This document shows positions 35,001-43,845 of a DNA stretch of 64,000 bases, piece by piece. The first letter of the stretch is position 1, and every line of letters begins with the position of its first letter. The DNA comes from Leptasterias polaris (lineage: Eukaryota; Echinodermata; Asteroidea; Forcipulatida; Asteriidae), in assembly GCA_037783415.1 (NCBI GenBank), contig JAZGTN010000178.1:1054001-1118000 (forward strand), written 5' to 3'. The position numbers and the translations under genes are program-made. The notes below the pieces were generated by a model. The model worked only from the letters and a program-made list of their open reading frames with translations, made no database searches and was not told the DNA's origin.

Positions 35001-35260
35001 CGCTCACCGTAGGTCTTGATCGGTGAAGCGTTCACAGCCTGGAGGTTAACGGAGGTAGGTTGCGTTTTCAACTTGGGGTTGTGTGGAAGAACACTTACCT
35101 CTGCGCCGGTGTCGACCAGGAAACGGGTGTTCGATGTCTTATCCACTATATAAAAGAGGCGACTGGGAGTAGTATTGCCAGGCCGACTATTCGCCGCTAG
35201 CCGCTGGCTTGGGTGTTTTCCGACTGTGGTTGGGTACGACGGGAGCATGGACTGTTGCAC
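32006..35260 (-). CDS. pol: Gypsy Pol polyprotein (protease, RT, RNase H, integrase)
   Basis: An intact 1084-codon frame. The order is protease ([13 protein letters not shown], Asp about residue 50), RT ([18 protein letters not shown]; catalytic [10 protein letters not shown] near residue 347) and RNase H ([23 protein letters not shown]). Integrase follows, with an HHCC finger ([11 protein letters not shown]… CHQCQRC) and a DDE core ([33 protein letters not shown]). The tail is Pro-rich ([18 protein letters not shown]). It overlaps the gag frame by 64 bp in the -1 phase relative to gag, so a Gag-Pol fusion by -1 frameshifting is likely. No missing catalytic residue was seen. Confidence 0.96.
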   Translation of the reverse strand: MQQSMLPSYPTTVGKHPSQRLAANSRPGNTTPSRLFYIVDKTSNTRFLVDTGAEVSVLPHNPKLKTQPTSVNLQAVNASPIKTYGERSFTLDLGLRRTFRWVFVVAALPTPIIGADFLRHYNLLVDVKHKRLIDSSTRLTVQGVAAHTASISPVFVVASSSVYDTLLRSYPGITHPVYTQTAVRHNITHHIATTGPPVAARPRRLAPDRHQVTKAEFDHMLELGIIRPSSSNWSSPLHMVPKSTPGDWRPCGDYRALNKCTVPDCYPIPHLQDFASSLHGCSVFSKIDLIRAYHQIPVEPADIHKTAITTPFGLFEFARMPFGLRNAAQTFQRFMDEVTRGLPFVYVYLDDLLIASSSEEEHRAHLRLLFDRLAEYGVVVNPSKCQFGVSSLTFLGHSVDQNGIRPLADKVQSIQDFPVPDSLRKLREFLGLINFYRRFIPHCADTVQPLTDMLKNCTKKNMSITLDEQALSAFALIKAKLSEATLLVHPRADAPLCLLADASDVGVGGVLQQRVDGTWQPLSFFSKRLQPAETRYSTFGRELLALYLSIKYFRHMLEGRTFCIYTDHKPLTHALRSKPDRHSPREVRHLDYISQFTSDIRHISGRNNTAADALSRLEMDALEVSEVIDFEAIATAQQTDEELLHLNDTSLQLIDVPLPTAQGTIICDSSTDTHRPYVPLKFRRTIFNALHGLSHPGIRATQQLISARFVWPGINKDVRQWAKACHQCQRCKIYRHTKSPLGTFSTPDARFDHVHIDIVGPLPPSNGQTYLLTCVDRLTRWPEAIPIPDITAETVARAFVTNWVARFGTPSTLTTDRGRQFESSLFRALTTMLGCKRIRTTSYHPSSNGMVERLHRQLKASLKAHSTSTWTESLPFVLLGIRSAVKSTLGCSSAEMVLGTTIRLPGEFVAPSDTDGDLDPGDYVHRLRRHMTTIKPPPPRSQQSHSQIHPDLLTCTHVYVRHDAVKKPLQPPYDGPFRVLKRLDKFFVLERKGKPDTVSIDRLKIAYHEDDNPPTVIAPPTRISTPPEPPTPPEPPTPPATPTPPATPTLQPGPHQPVPEVKTTRSGRHVHWPARYAQYCTTGS

Positions 35261-36090
35261 TTTGTAGCCTTACTACCAAATTTCCAGTGGTACCAGCATT
35301 GATCCGTCGTCGGTTGCCCGGTGGATGAGGCGCTCGGACTTCGATCACCGGGGTAGGTGCGAGAGGACGGGCGACCACGGCTTTGGCTACGTCTGGAATT
35401 GTGGCTACGCTGTAGTTGGGTCGACAAGGCCTGTACCTGCCTGGTGAGAGCCGACATCTGTTCCTGTAGGACCAGGACGTCAGGGTTGGCTTGTGGGGTG
35501 TGGCTAGGTGGAGGCACGTCAACTGCAGCTAGGGATGCCGACAGGGGTGGAGAGACTTCAATGATCTTGTCGGCCAAGTCGGCCAATTGTTCAATGCCAA
35601 CAGTATCAGCCGTGGACGCCAGGATTGATTGTGTGTGCGCCGGCAGGCGCTGGAGGAACAGCTGTTTCAAAATTTTATCCTCCAGAGAGTTGTCACCGAG
35701 GAGTTGACGCATCCGGCGTAGCAACTGTGAGGGTTTGCGGTCTCCTAATTCCTCCGAAATCAACAGCTGATGCAGTCGCTTCTGTTCAAACAGGGATGTT
35801 CGCCGGATGAGCTCTTGCTTCAGGCGGTTATATCGCTCTGTTGCTGGAGGAGTAATTAGTAGGTCCCGTACTTCCTGTGCTATCTCTGGCTGTAGCGAGG
35901 CGGTAACATAGGCGAACTTGGTGTCCTGAGCGGTGATGTGTCTTGTGACAAACTGGGCCTCCACCTGAGCAAACCAGAGGGCTGGGTCATTGGGCCAAAA
36001 GGGGGGAAGCTTTAAACTGACCGCCGCGACTGGCTGGAGAGCTGGCGGAGGTGACGGGGCAGCGCCCGCAGCGGCGTCCTTCACCGACAT
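35197..36090 (-). CDS. gag: Gypsy Gag
   Basis: A 297-codon frame beginning [20 protein letters not shown]. The middle carries a capsid-like domain ([51 protein letters not shown]). The C-terminus has an Arg/Ser-rich basic stretch and one Cys/His cluster ([14 protein letters not shown]), a form seen in several metazoan Gypsy Gags. The start ATG lies about 137 bp inside the 5' LTR border, after the leader. The pol frame overlaps its end. Confidence 0.93.
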   Translation of the reverse strand: MSVKDAAAGAAPSPPPALQPVAAVSLKLPPFWPNDPALWFAQVEAQFVTRHITAQDTKFAYVTASLQPEIAQEVRDLLITPPATERYNRLKQELIRRTSLFEQKRLHQLLISEELGDRKPSQLLRRMRQLLGDNSLEDKILKQLFLQRLPAHTQSILASTADTVGIEQLADLADKIIEVSPPLSASLAAVDVPPPSHTPQANPDVLVLQEQMSALTRQVQALSTQLQRSHNSRRSQSRGRPSSRTYPGDRSPSASSTGQPTTDQCWYHWKFGSKATKCNSPCSRRTQPQSENTQASG

Positions 36091-36194
36091 CGTTGTTGAG
36101 TAGACAAGTTAAAATTCGGTGTATCACAAATAACAAGTTACGGGCACGACAGACTATCCACAATGTGGGCACGGACGGGGTGTGAGCCAAGTAA

Positions 36195-36226
36195 AAATAC
36201 GATCTTTCCAAGGTCTGGGTCACCAC
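36195..36226 (-). promoter_or_regulatory. Gypsy leader / primer-binding-site region
   Basis: Directly after the 5' LTR the minus strand reads GTGGTGACCCAGACCTTGG, in the position where the tRNA primer pairs. The tRNA identity was not determined. Confidence 0.5.
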
Positions 36227-36694
36227 TGTAGTAATTACTGTTGTTAGAGATTGACTACTTATGACTCACCCGCGTAACTCTGATCTGATGAACGGACTTT
36301 CCCTCGGCGCTGGAACTGGACGGCACGTCTAGCTTCTTGGGACAGTTCAGAGCTCTCCGTACGTTCACATTAGACAACAAAGACTTACAGGACTTGACGA
36401 TGACAATTAACGATGATTAACGATGAAAATGTTGAACTCGTAAATGTTGAGGAATAACTGCTAAGTGCTAGTCAAAAAATGCAACGTTGCAACGAACTAA
36501 CTTTCTACATGTCACGGCGACAGGAAAACAACAACAATGGCTGCCGTCATGAAACACATGTCCTCCAACCAGCGAAAAGCTATATAAACTCCCTGCAGCT
36601 TGCAGGATACCAGTTACATTTCTCTGGTCTGTGTTGATTGGTTGAATGCTTTATTTACAATTTCATGAATGGCTTTAAAGGAGCAGTCACTACA
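36227..36694 (-). repeat. 5' LTR of the Gypsy element
   Basis: The 468-bp partner of 31472-31939, with no difference found by eye. It would drive transcription on the minus strand. Confidence 0.97.
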
Positions 36695-36698
36695 AAGG

Positions 36699-37748
36699 CC
36701 TAGAAAGGCTCTGCCAGGGGCAATTGCTTTACATAGGAAATTTAATGAGCCCACCAGGGACTGAAGTTGGACTAGTCAGTGCCTGATGAATTTGGAGACA
36801 GCTTTTTTGAACTTTAACTGCTGGTACTCTTACTTCTCTAAGCAGAGTGTCAATGTCTAAGCCTAGAAAAGTGATAACTTGTGATGGCCCTTCCGTTTTC
36901 TCATGTGCTAATGGCACCCCTAGTTCTGCACACAGAGCTGTAAGGTATCCAGGATTGCTGAACATGAACTTTGTGAGACCAATAAATAAGAAATCATCCT
37001 AATAATGGGTCACTATAATGAAGACTGTGCTATGAGCTTAAGCCTAAATTCCAAGAAAGTACAAAATTTTTCAAATAAAGCACATGACATTGAGCATCCC
37101 ATAGGTAAACACCTGTCAAAATAGAAATTGCCTTCAAACATAAAGCCCAACAATTCGTAGTCAGTGGGTGATACTGGTAGTAGCCAAAAAGCTGATTTTA
37201 TGTCTGCTTTTGCTAACCAAGCATTTTGCCCAGAACCCATAGCTAAATTGACTGCTTGATCAAAGGATGCGTAATGTACCTTACACTTGTTCTTGTCAAT
37301 ATGATCGTTAATTGAATTACCGTTTGGGAAAGACAAGTGATGAATTAACCTATAAGAACCAGGCACCTGCTTGGGTACTAAACCAATGGGTGAACATTGC
37401 AAGTTAGGAAAAGGACGGTAAACAAAAGAGGCCTGCAATCCGCCCCAATTCTTTTTCTTTAGCTAATTTATCCTTAACTACATTAGGCATCGGAGCTGCT
37501 GAGGCTATGCAAGTGGAATCTCGACAAACCCGAGGACCTTCATAACCCAGAGAAAATCTTTTAGTAAATCCCCTACTCAAAATAACAGCATCTTTTTGGT
37601 TTGGATAATTGCATAGCCATTTACTTAGCAATTTAGTTTTGATGGGCGTTGGAAGCACGAAAATTGTGCTGAGCATTTGAAGCTGAATTCCCGGCATTTG
37701 AGGCCAAGGGGGGTTTACCAAAGGCCCTGGAACCCTCAGTTTTGCCAA
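36699..37748 (-). pseudogene. DIRS reverse transcriptase region
   Basis: Frame 37438-37013 contains SPIGLVPKQVPGSYRLIHHL, AWLAKADIKSAFWLLPVSP and LPMGCSMSCALFEKF, as in DIRS RTs. Frame 36965-36729 carries QVITFLGLDIDTLLREVRVP. The stretch 37748-37450 (LGYEGPRVCRDSTCIASAAP, VVKDKLAKEKELGRIAG) is the gag/RT linker seen in DIRS elements. The pieces lie in different frames and the segment around 36970-37013, which should hold the catalytic Asp pair, is shifted. The Gypsy insertion follows at 36698. Confidence 0.8.
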
Positions 37749-38252
37749 TTTTCCGCATGGGTTTATGTGTCATGCTTGCCGCACCTGCCTTATTCCCATT
37801 CCTACACAACATAGCCCCATGACCAAAAGCAGAACACTTGCTGTATTTATGCATGAACCTACATGCTTTAAAATGACAACCTCGCGGCCCATTGAAGCCG
37901 AAACAGAAACCCACTTTTTTGCTTTTATAAACCTGATTGGCTGAACTGCTAACAGATGGGGGATGTGACAACACAGGTACAGCTGCCACCGTGATCCACA
38001 ACTCGGTATCCATAGCCCCCCAACTACGCGAAGGATTTGCCCCCTGCATTAAACGGAATTGCTCATCATAATGACGCCAGCCCAGTCCTGGGAACTGAAC
38101 TGCTGCCAAACGCACTGTTTCAGCATGTTATTTGTGTGGGTGTTTTACCGAATAAATGGCCATGTAAGTGTGAAAAGCCGATGACCACTTATCAATGGAA
38201 TCAATTTGTCTACGTTGTGCAGCTGTTGGACGCACCACCATTTGTGAACCCT
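37633..38252 (-). pseudogene. DIRS gag, C-terminal part
   Basis: One frame runs from 38252 through SIDKWSSAFHTYMAIYSV and on to FPGLGWRHYDEQFRLMQ and a Cys/His cluster (CFGFNGPRGCHFKACRFMHK then CSAFGHGAMLC). It is interrupted once by an in-frame TAA at about 38126-38128. The 5' end at 38252 is the insertion point of the outer LINE; the missing N-terminal half lies at 46715-47190. Confidence 0.8.
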
Positions 38253-38696
38253 CTATGAGTCTGGTGGCAAACCTGTGTTCCGAAACGGAAATCTTTATAT
38301 TAATGGCCAAAAATACACGAGTCCATGTCACTAACGTAACCCGATTTCTCGTAATTCGCAGAGGTTTATAACATACCGTTTGAAATTTTTAATCTTGTTC
38401 TATTTAGGAATATTCTCAATGAGCATCTCACAATATTCTTTTGTATTCTCTACTTGTTTTTTTCTATTCTTTTTCTATTATTATGTTTAGAAGTAGCTTT
38501 TACAGTTTCTGTATAGTTTATTTGTTACATGTATATGTTTATGTTGTAGTCCATCTAATTAGCATACCTTATTGTCACCATGGCTACACCCAAGGTGGGG
38601 GTTCTTTTTGTTTATACAGCTGGTTATTGTTTATTGGATGTTTGCTTAGGGGGTTACCATATACCTCTTATGACCAGTACCATATTTTAAATAACA

Positions 38697-39312
38697 ATGG
38701 CATGTGAATTACATAATCTTTATGAGCCACCTCTTGAATTCCAGACAACTCAATCAATTGATAATCAAAGGCTTTCTAGCCTCACTTTTAATCCTTTAAT
38801 ATTCAATAATGACTTTGCTGGGAATAGTGACATAGATCCTGACCTTAACCTTTACTCAAAATTTGCTAATTCATCAGATTATTTATTCAATGAGCAGTTT
38901 AACAATATGCATATATGTGACTCTGACTTTTCTACTTTCCACTTAAATGCCCGAAGCTTTCACAAAAATTTCGAAACAATATGTGATTATCTTAAACTCT
39001 TAAGTGTTAACTTTTCAGTTATGGGATTTTCTGAAACTTGGCTCCATAAAGACAGTCCACCCTTTGAATTAAACGGATACAAGTACCTCACTAAAAATAG
39101 AAATGACAAAAGAGGAGGTGGAGTTGCTTTATATGTTGACAATTCTCTATCTTTCAAATTACGAGATGACCTTGTTATCGAAGATAACATCTGTGATTCC
39201 CTTTTCATTGAAATTTTAATACCAGGGCGTAAAAATATTATCACTGGTGTCTTATACAAACCACCTCAAACTAATTCTACTGCTTTTGTCAATATTTTTG
39301 ATAACTTCTTAC
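38697..39312 (+). pseudogene. Outer LINE endonuclease, N-terminal part
   Basis: Encodes the start of an APE-type endonuclease: FHLNARSFHKNFETICDYL (catalytic Asn), GFSETWLHKDS (catalytic Glu), NRNDKRGGGVALYVDNSL and GVLYKPPQTN. It ends after FVNIFDNFLR, where the inner LINE begins. The rest resumes at 43845 with KSIYIMGDFNID; roughly ten residues expected between are absent, which suggests a small target deletion. Confidence 0.85.
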
Positions 39313-39318
39313 GTTGAT

Positions 39319-40797
39319 ATGGCGTCTCCCGTTGAGGACAAGAATTTCGAAGAAATGACGGTTATTGACTTGAAACATGAACTTAAAAATCGCGGATTAT
39401 CACTGAACGGGAATAAAGCGATGCTGGTGGAGAAACTGAAAGAAAATGCAAAGCTCAACGGAAACAAAGTTTGCTGTGGTACGAGTTTGGCAGATAGCCT
39501 CATGCCGGGTAAGTGCAATCAACCCCCACATGAAACCTTAATTCAGTCGGAGATTGGTGATTTGAGACAATCCATCAGCGACCTTAAGCATGAGATACAA
39601 GACCTCAAGAAATATCTAACTGGGGATCACAATCTTCGCTCCAAAATTAAGGTTCTGGAAAGCGAAAATCAAAATCTCCAAGCCGCCATTAGCGTACTTA
39701 GCAATGATATCGCAATGGGCACGAACTCCAAACCACCCCTAGTTTCCGCAACAAAGGGGTGGTTTGACCCTCTTTGTTCATCGGCTATACATAACAATGA
39801 AGACGACGGGCATGCGTCAATACACAGCACGGACGCAACAATGGCTCAGCCCAGCGATCATTGTATCTCCACTGTCCCCACATTCAATAGATTTGCTGCA
39901 CTTGGCGATATGTCAACGGATAGCGAGCCTTCTGCAGAGGAAATTATTGATCAATATTTTGACGCCATCGTGAAATCTTCCGACTCAATACAAGACCCCC
40001 CGACTTTCGGTGAACAGCTTAGTAACTACCGGATTAAGCACAAACAACGATTTAACAGCAATACAGACATCCTTATACTAGGAGACTCCATGACAAAACA
40101 GATTAAAGGGCACCGTCTCAGTTCGTCAAAGAAGGTAGTTTCTTTCTCATTTCCCGGCTTGAAAGCGGAAGAAATCTCAGAAAAACACCAAGAGCTGATG
40201 CAGAAGTACTCTCCGCCTTATGTCATCATTCACGCTGGAACCAACAATGTAAAAGACACCTCGGAGGCACTCATCTCCAAACTGACAAGAGCAGCAGAAT
40301 CGATCCACAAACCTCCACAAGTGTCTCTATCAATCTCTGCCATTATCCACCGCAGAAATGAAACCACGTCACAAAGAGTCAAAGTGGACACAGTTAATAG
40401 AAAGATGGCGGAAATATCGTCACGTTGTGGATGGGATTTCATCTCCAATAACAACATCACAAACTCTCATCTTGCCAGTGACGGAATCCACTTAAATAAC
40501 CGAGGTGTATCCTCCCTCGCACGTAACATCATTCAACACATCAAACACCCGCTACATCATGAGCCAACCTCCAATCATCCAGCATCTCCCAAAACCCCTC
40601 GGAGCTATGCAGATGCTCTATTGTCGGTTTCTTCACAACATTCGTCTGACTCCCAACATAATTTTCGGATCAACAATCGCCACCCAACAAGAAAAAAGGC
40701 CAGCCCTGTCCATCAACACCCGCCAAGGAACCCGCGATGGAACCAGAGTTGGCTCCAGTACCTGAATTACGTCAGCCAAGTAACAAGCACCCAGTGA
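39319..40797 (+). CDS. LINE ORF1 protein: SAP, coiled coil, SGNH esterase
   Basis: A 492-residue protein starting MASPVEDKNFEEM. I chose ATG 39319 because the upstream open codons belong to the outer LINE. Residues about 12-44 form a SAP DNA-binding motif (TVIDLKHELKNRGLSLNGNK). Residues about 75-135 are a coiled coil (DLRQSISDLKHEIQDLKK; KVLESENQNLQAAISVL). Residues about 250-410 are an SGNH/GDSL esterase: block I LILGDSM (Ser257), block III HAGTNN (305-310), block V SDGIHLN (Asp388, His391). Esterase domains are known in CR1-type ORF1 proteins, which often have a PHD finger at the N-terminus. A SAP domain there is, to my knowledge, unusual. Such ORF1 proteins are thought to bind the RNA template and perhaps membranes or chromatin; that role is inferred. 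ORF2 overlaps the last 61 bases. Confidence 0.9.
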   Translation: MASPVEDKNFEEMTVIDLKHELKNRGLSLNGNKAMLVEKLKENAKLNGNKVCCGTSLADSLMPGKCNQPPHETLIQSEIGDLRQSISDLKHEIQDLKKYLTGDHNLRSKIKVLESENQNLQAAISVLSNDIAMGTNSKPPLVSATKGWFDPLCSSAIHNNEDDGHASIHSTDATMAQPSDHCISTVPTFNRFAALGDMSTDSEPSAEEIIDQYFDAIVKSSDSIQDPPTFGEQLSNYRIKHKQRFNSNTDILILGDSMTKQIKGHRLSSSKKVVSFSFPGLKAEEISEKHQELMQKYSPPYVIIHAGTNNVKDTSEALISKLTRAAESIHKPPQVSLSISAIIHRRNETTSQRVKVDTVNRKMAEISSRCGWDFISNNNITNSHLASDGIHLNNRGVSSLARNIIQHIKHPLHHEPTSNHPASPKTPRSYADALLSVSSQHSSDSQHNFRINNRHPTRKKASPVHQHPPRNPRWNQSWLQYLNYVSQVTSTQ

Positions 40798-43625
40798 ACT
40801 ATTCAAAGAAAACACTCAAAAATTTAAAATGCATTTCTTTGAATGCTCGTAGCGTATCCAATAAAAGTAGAGATATCCAAGTATTGCTCGAAACGGAGGA
40901 TGCAGATATAGTTTGTATTACGGAAACGTATCTTAATGAAACTGTATGTTCTGCTGAAATTTTTCCAGAAACATATACTGTTCTAAGAAAAGATAGAAAC
41001 CGTCATGGTGGAGGAGTCCTAATTGCTTTCAGGAATGGTCTCCCGATTATCCATCGACAAGACTTGGATACAGACTGCGAAGCATTATGGGTTGAAGTCA
41101 TTTGTGAGAAAACGAAGTCACTTTTTATAGGCGTGTTCTATAGGCCACCTAATAGCAGCAACGAAATCATAGCCGAATTGAACAAATCTTTCACTTTACT
41201 TAATGGTGCTCGCAACAAAAACATCGTTCTCACTGGCGACTTCAACTTACCTAATGTGACTTGGATTGACGGTTATCTAATTCCGCAAGATAGTAATGAC
41301 ACAGTGCAAAAAATGTTGTCATTTACTGAACAGAATGATCTAATACAACACATTACTGAACCCACTAGAACCACTGATACGTCCAGCAATATTTTAGATC
41401 TCGTATTCTCAACTGATCCGTCTAGTATTTCCGATGTTCACGTAATTCCGGGCATCAGTGACCACGACGCAATTATTTTCACATCTCATTGCGGCATCAA
41501 ACGCGTTTTTAACGATGATAAAAGAAAAGTTTATTTTTACTCAAGAGCTGATTTTGATGCTTATAGAAATTGCCTTAGAAACCGTCAAACTCAATTTATT
41601 AATGCCGTCGATGTCACCGATGTCCAGAGATCCTGGTTGACTTGGAAAGCCCTTTTATTGGACATTGTAGAGTTACATATTCCTCATAAGGTTTTTTCCA
41701 ATAAGCGCAAACATGTTCCTTGGGTCAATAGCAACATCAAATTACTTATCAGGAAAAGAAACCGCCTCTTTAAAATCGCCAATCGTACTAATGTTGCACG
41801 TCACTGGCAAAAATACCGTGACATTAGACGTGACGTCAAAAGGCAAATTAAAAAGAGTCACATTAATTACATCCGGTCCACAGTCTCTGACATAAATAAT
41901 AATCCAAGAAAATTCTGGAGGTACGTTAAAACTCGTAAGACTGATCAATCGACGATAAATTGCCTAAATGTAAACGGTGTTAAAATAACAGATAGTGAAT
42001 TTATGGCCGAAGCTTTAAATAACCAGTTTCACTCTGTATTCAATACCGAAGACTCCTCTGACTCGCCAAATTTATCTCACCTTGGTGAATCGATTACCAC
42101 ATTGAACGATTTTCAGTGTAGCAATTTTGAAGTCTACAAATTACTTAAAAACATTGATGTTAGTAAAACGCCTGGTCCTGACGGTATCCATCCTAGGATC
42201 TTGAAAGAGGGAGCCGAACATTTAGCTCCCTCACTCACCAAACTGTTTAATGTTTCTTTAATCTCGGGTGAGGTACCACAGGACTGGCGTAGAGCTAATA
42301 TTTTCCCACTTTTTAAGAAAGGCAAAAAAGACGACACAAGTAATTACAGACCGATCTCTCTCACCTCGATCGTTTGTAAAATTTTGGAGCGTATTGTGAG
42401 CACGAGAATTGTTGATCATCTTTCCTCTAATAGTATTCTTAACGAGAACCAGCACGGCTTTAGAGCCACTCGGTCTTGCGAAACGCAGTTAATTGATGCA
42501 GTTAATGATTGGAGCAGTTGTTTAGATTCTGGTTTCGATGTTGATGTCATATTTCTTGATCTAGCTAAAGCTTTTGATAGGGTCCAACACAATCTTCTAC
42601 ATAAGAAATTAGTAATGTATGAATTGGGCCAAAGGAACGTTGACTGGGTTATGAACTTTTTACGTGGAAGGTCACAGAGAGTTATTTTAAATGGGAAATT
42701 TTCCTCTTGGTCTCCTGTGCTATCGGGTGTACCCCAGGGTACTATCCTTGGCCCAATTCTCTTCCTTTGTTTTATTAATGATATTACTGATAATATTAGC
42801 TCTACAATTCGACTTTACGCAGATGACTGCGTTTTATATCGCCGTATTTCTACAGATGACGATAAAAGATTTTTGCAGTTGGATCTCAATTCACTTTATT
42901 CATGGTGTAACAAATGGAAACTTCATTTTAATGTTGACAAATGCAAGGCCATGAAAATTTCTCGAAAGAGCCGTCGGGTCGATCCAGAGTACAATATTGC
43001 CGAATCTGCTTTGAATGTTACCTCTTCCGAAAGATACTTAGGAGTTGTCATAAACAATAAGTTAAACTGGAGAGATCACTGTATTGAAGTTTATTCGAAA
43101 TGTAATAAAATGACAGGTTTAATTAAACGTAACTTTTCGGTTTGCCCTACCGACGTCTTAAAAACACTTTACGTATCGCTAATTCGATCCCGCTTAGATT
43201 ACTGTTGTAGTGTATGGGATCCCTATAGAATTAACCAGTCATCCACTCTAGAACGGATTCAAAAGCGAAATGTTAGATTTATGTGTAAGGACTGGGACTC
43301 AAGCTACGACACACTTTTAACCCGTTTGAGCTGGACAACACTGGGTGTTAGACGAATGTACTTCCGTCTCCTAATGTGCTTCAAAATATGTAATCAGTAT
43401 ATCAACATTCCTGCATTAAGTAAATTTGCTCCAGCTACGAGAGTCGGTCGAAATGATCACAGTTTAAAACTCAATATCCCTTTTGCCAAAACTGATTATT
43501 TTAAGTATTCATTTTACCCTCGTACGGCTCTGGACTGGAATAGCCTGCCAGCAGATATAGTCCAGAGTCCTTCTCTAGGGAGTTTTAAAAGTGCCTTACA
43601 TGATTATTTGTTGTCTTTGTGTTGA
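40737..43625 (+). CDS. LINE ORF2: endonuclease and reverse transcriptase, intact
   Basis: A 962-codon frame. The APE endonuclease includes ISLNARSVSNKSRD, CITETYLNE, LRKDRNRHGGGVLIAF, GVFYRPPNS, LTGDFNLPNVTW and GISDHDAI, with all the usual catalytic residues. The RT includes SKTPGPDGIHPRILKEG, NYRPISLTSIVCKILER, FLDLAKAFDRVQHNLL, LSGVPQGTILGPILFLC and the catalytic IRLYADDCVLY, then a C-terminal region ending DWNSLPADIVQSPS. It starts 61 bases inside ORF1 in the -1 phase, so translation may use frameshifting or re-initiation. The sequence style fits the CR1/Jockey superfamily; the exact clade was not determined. Confidence 0.95.
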   Translation: MEPELAPVPELRQPSNKHPVNYSKKTLKNLKCISLNARSVSNKSRDIQVLLETEDADIVCITETYLNETVCSAEIFPETYTVLRKDRNRHGGGVLIAFRNGLPIIHRQDLDTDCEALWVEVICEKTKSLFIGVFYRPPNSSNEIIAELNKSFTLLNGARNKNIVLTGDFNLPNVTWIDGYLIPQDSNDTVQKMLSFTEQNDLIQHITEPTRTTDTSSNILDLVFSTDPSSISDVHVIPGISDHDAIIFTSHCGIKRVFNDDKRKVYFYSRADFDAYRNCLRNRQTQFINAVDVTDVQRSWLTWKALLLDIVELHIPHKVFSNKRKHVPWVNSNIKLLIRKRNRLFKIANRTNVARHWQKYRDIRRDVKRQIKKSHINYIRSTVSDINNNPRKFWRYVKTRKTDQSTINCLNVNGVKITDSEFMAEALNNQFHSVFNTEDSSDSPNLSHLGESITTLNDFQCSNFEVYKLLKNIDVSKTPGPDGIHPRILKEGAEHLAPSLTKLFNVSLISGEVPQDWRRANIFPLFKKGKKDDTSNYRPISLTSIVCKILERIVSTRIVDHLSSNSILNENQHGFRATRSCETQLIDAVNDWSSCLDSGFDVDVIFLDLAKAFDRVQHNLLHKKLVMYELGQRNVDWVMNFLRGRSQRVILNGKFSSWSPVLSGVPQGTILGPILFLCFINDITDNISSTIRLYADDCVLYRRISTDDDKRFLQLDLNSLYSWCNKWKLHFNVDKCKAMKISRKSRRVDPEYNIAESALNVTSSERYLGVVINNKLNWRDHCIEVYSKCNKMTGLIKRNFSVCPTDVLKTLYVSLIRSRLDYCCSVWDPYRINQSSTLERIQKRNVRFMCKDWDSSYDTLLTRLSWTTLGVRRMYFRLLMCFKICNQYINIPALSKFAPATRVGRNDHSLKLNIPFAKTDYFKYSFYPRTALDWNSLPADIVQSPSLGSFKSALHDYLLSLC

Positions 43626-43845
43626 TGTTTTTGTCTTAGTTTTTAAATTTGTTCTTGCCTTTTTTAGGCCGTGCGTTTTAATTTAACCCTTTTTTATCAT
43701 ATGTTTGCATATATATATTTATATAATATTTGTTCCGTATGTGTTGTTATTGTACCTACCCGGGGAGTGAATTTTTATGGACTATTTTAGTCTTTTCACG
43801 ACCCTAGACATTGTCTGAAATTAGTAAATAAAATAAATAAATAAA

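Larger units (their letters stand above)
31472..36694 (-). mobile_element. Complete Ty3/Gypsy LTR retrotransposon (5223 bp)
   Basis: Two 468-bp LTRs (31472-31939 and 36227-36694), which I read as identical, flank gag and an uninterrupted pol on the minus strand. The target duplication is AAGG (31468-31471 and 36695-36698), lying inside the DIRS RT/RNase H region. Identical LTRs and open frames indicate a very recent insertion. A purine-rich tract (GGAGGGAGC in element orientation) precedes the 3' LTR near 31945-31955. Confidence 0.97.

Noticed and set aside
32006..36090. Several plus- and minus-strand frames of 60-150 codons overlapping the Gypsy gag and pol
   Set aside because: They are shadow frames of the GC-richer coding sequence and have no motifs.
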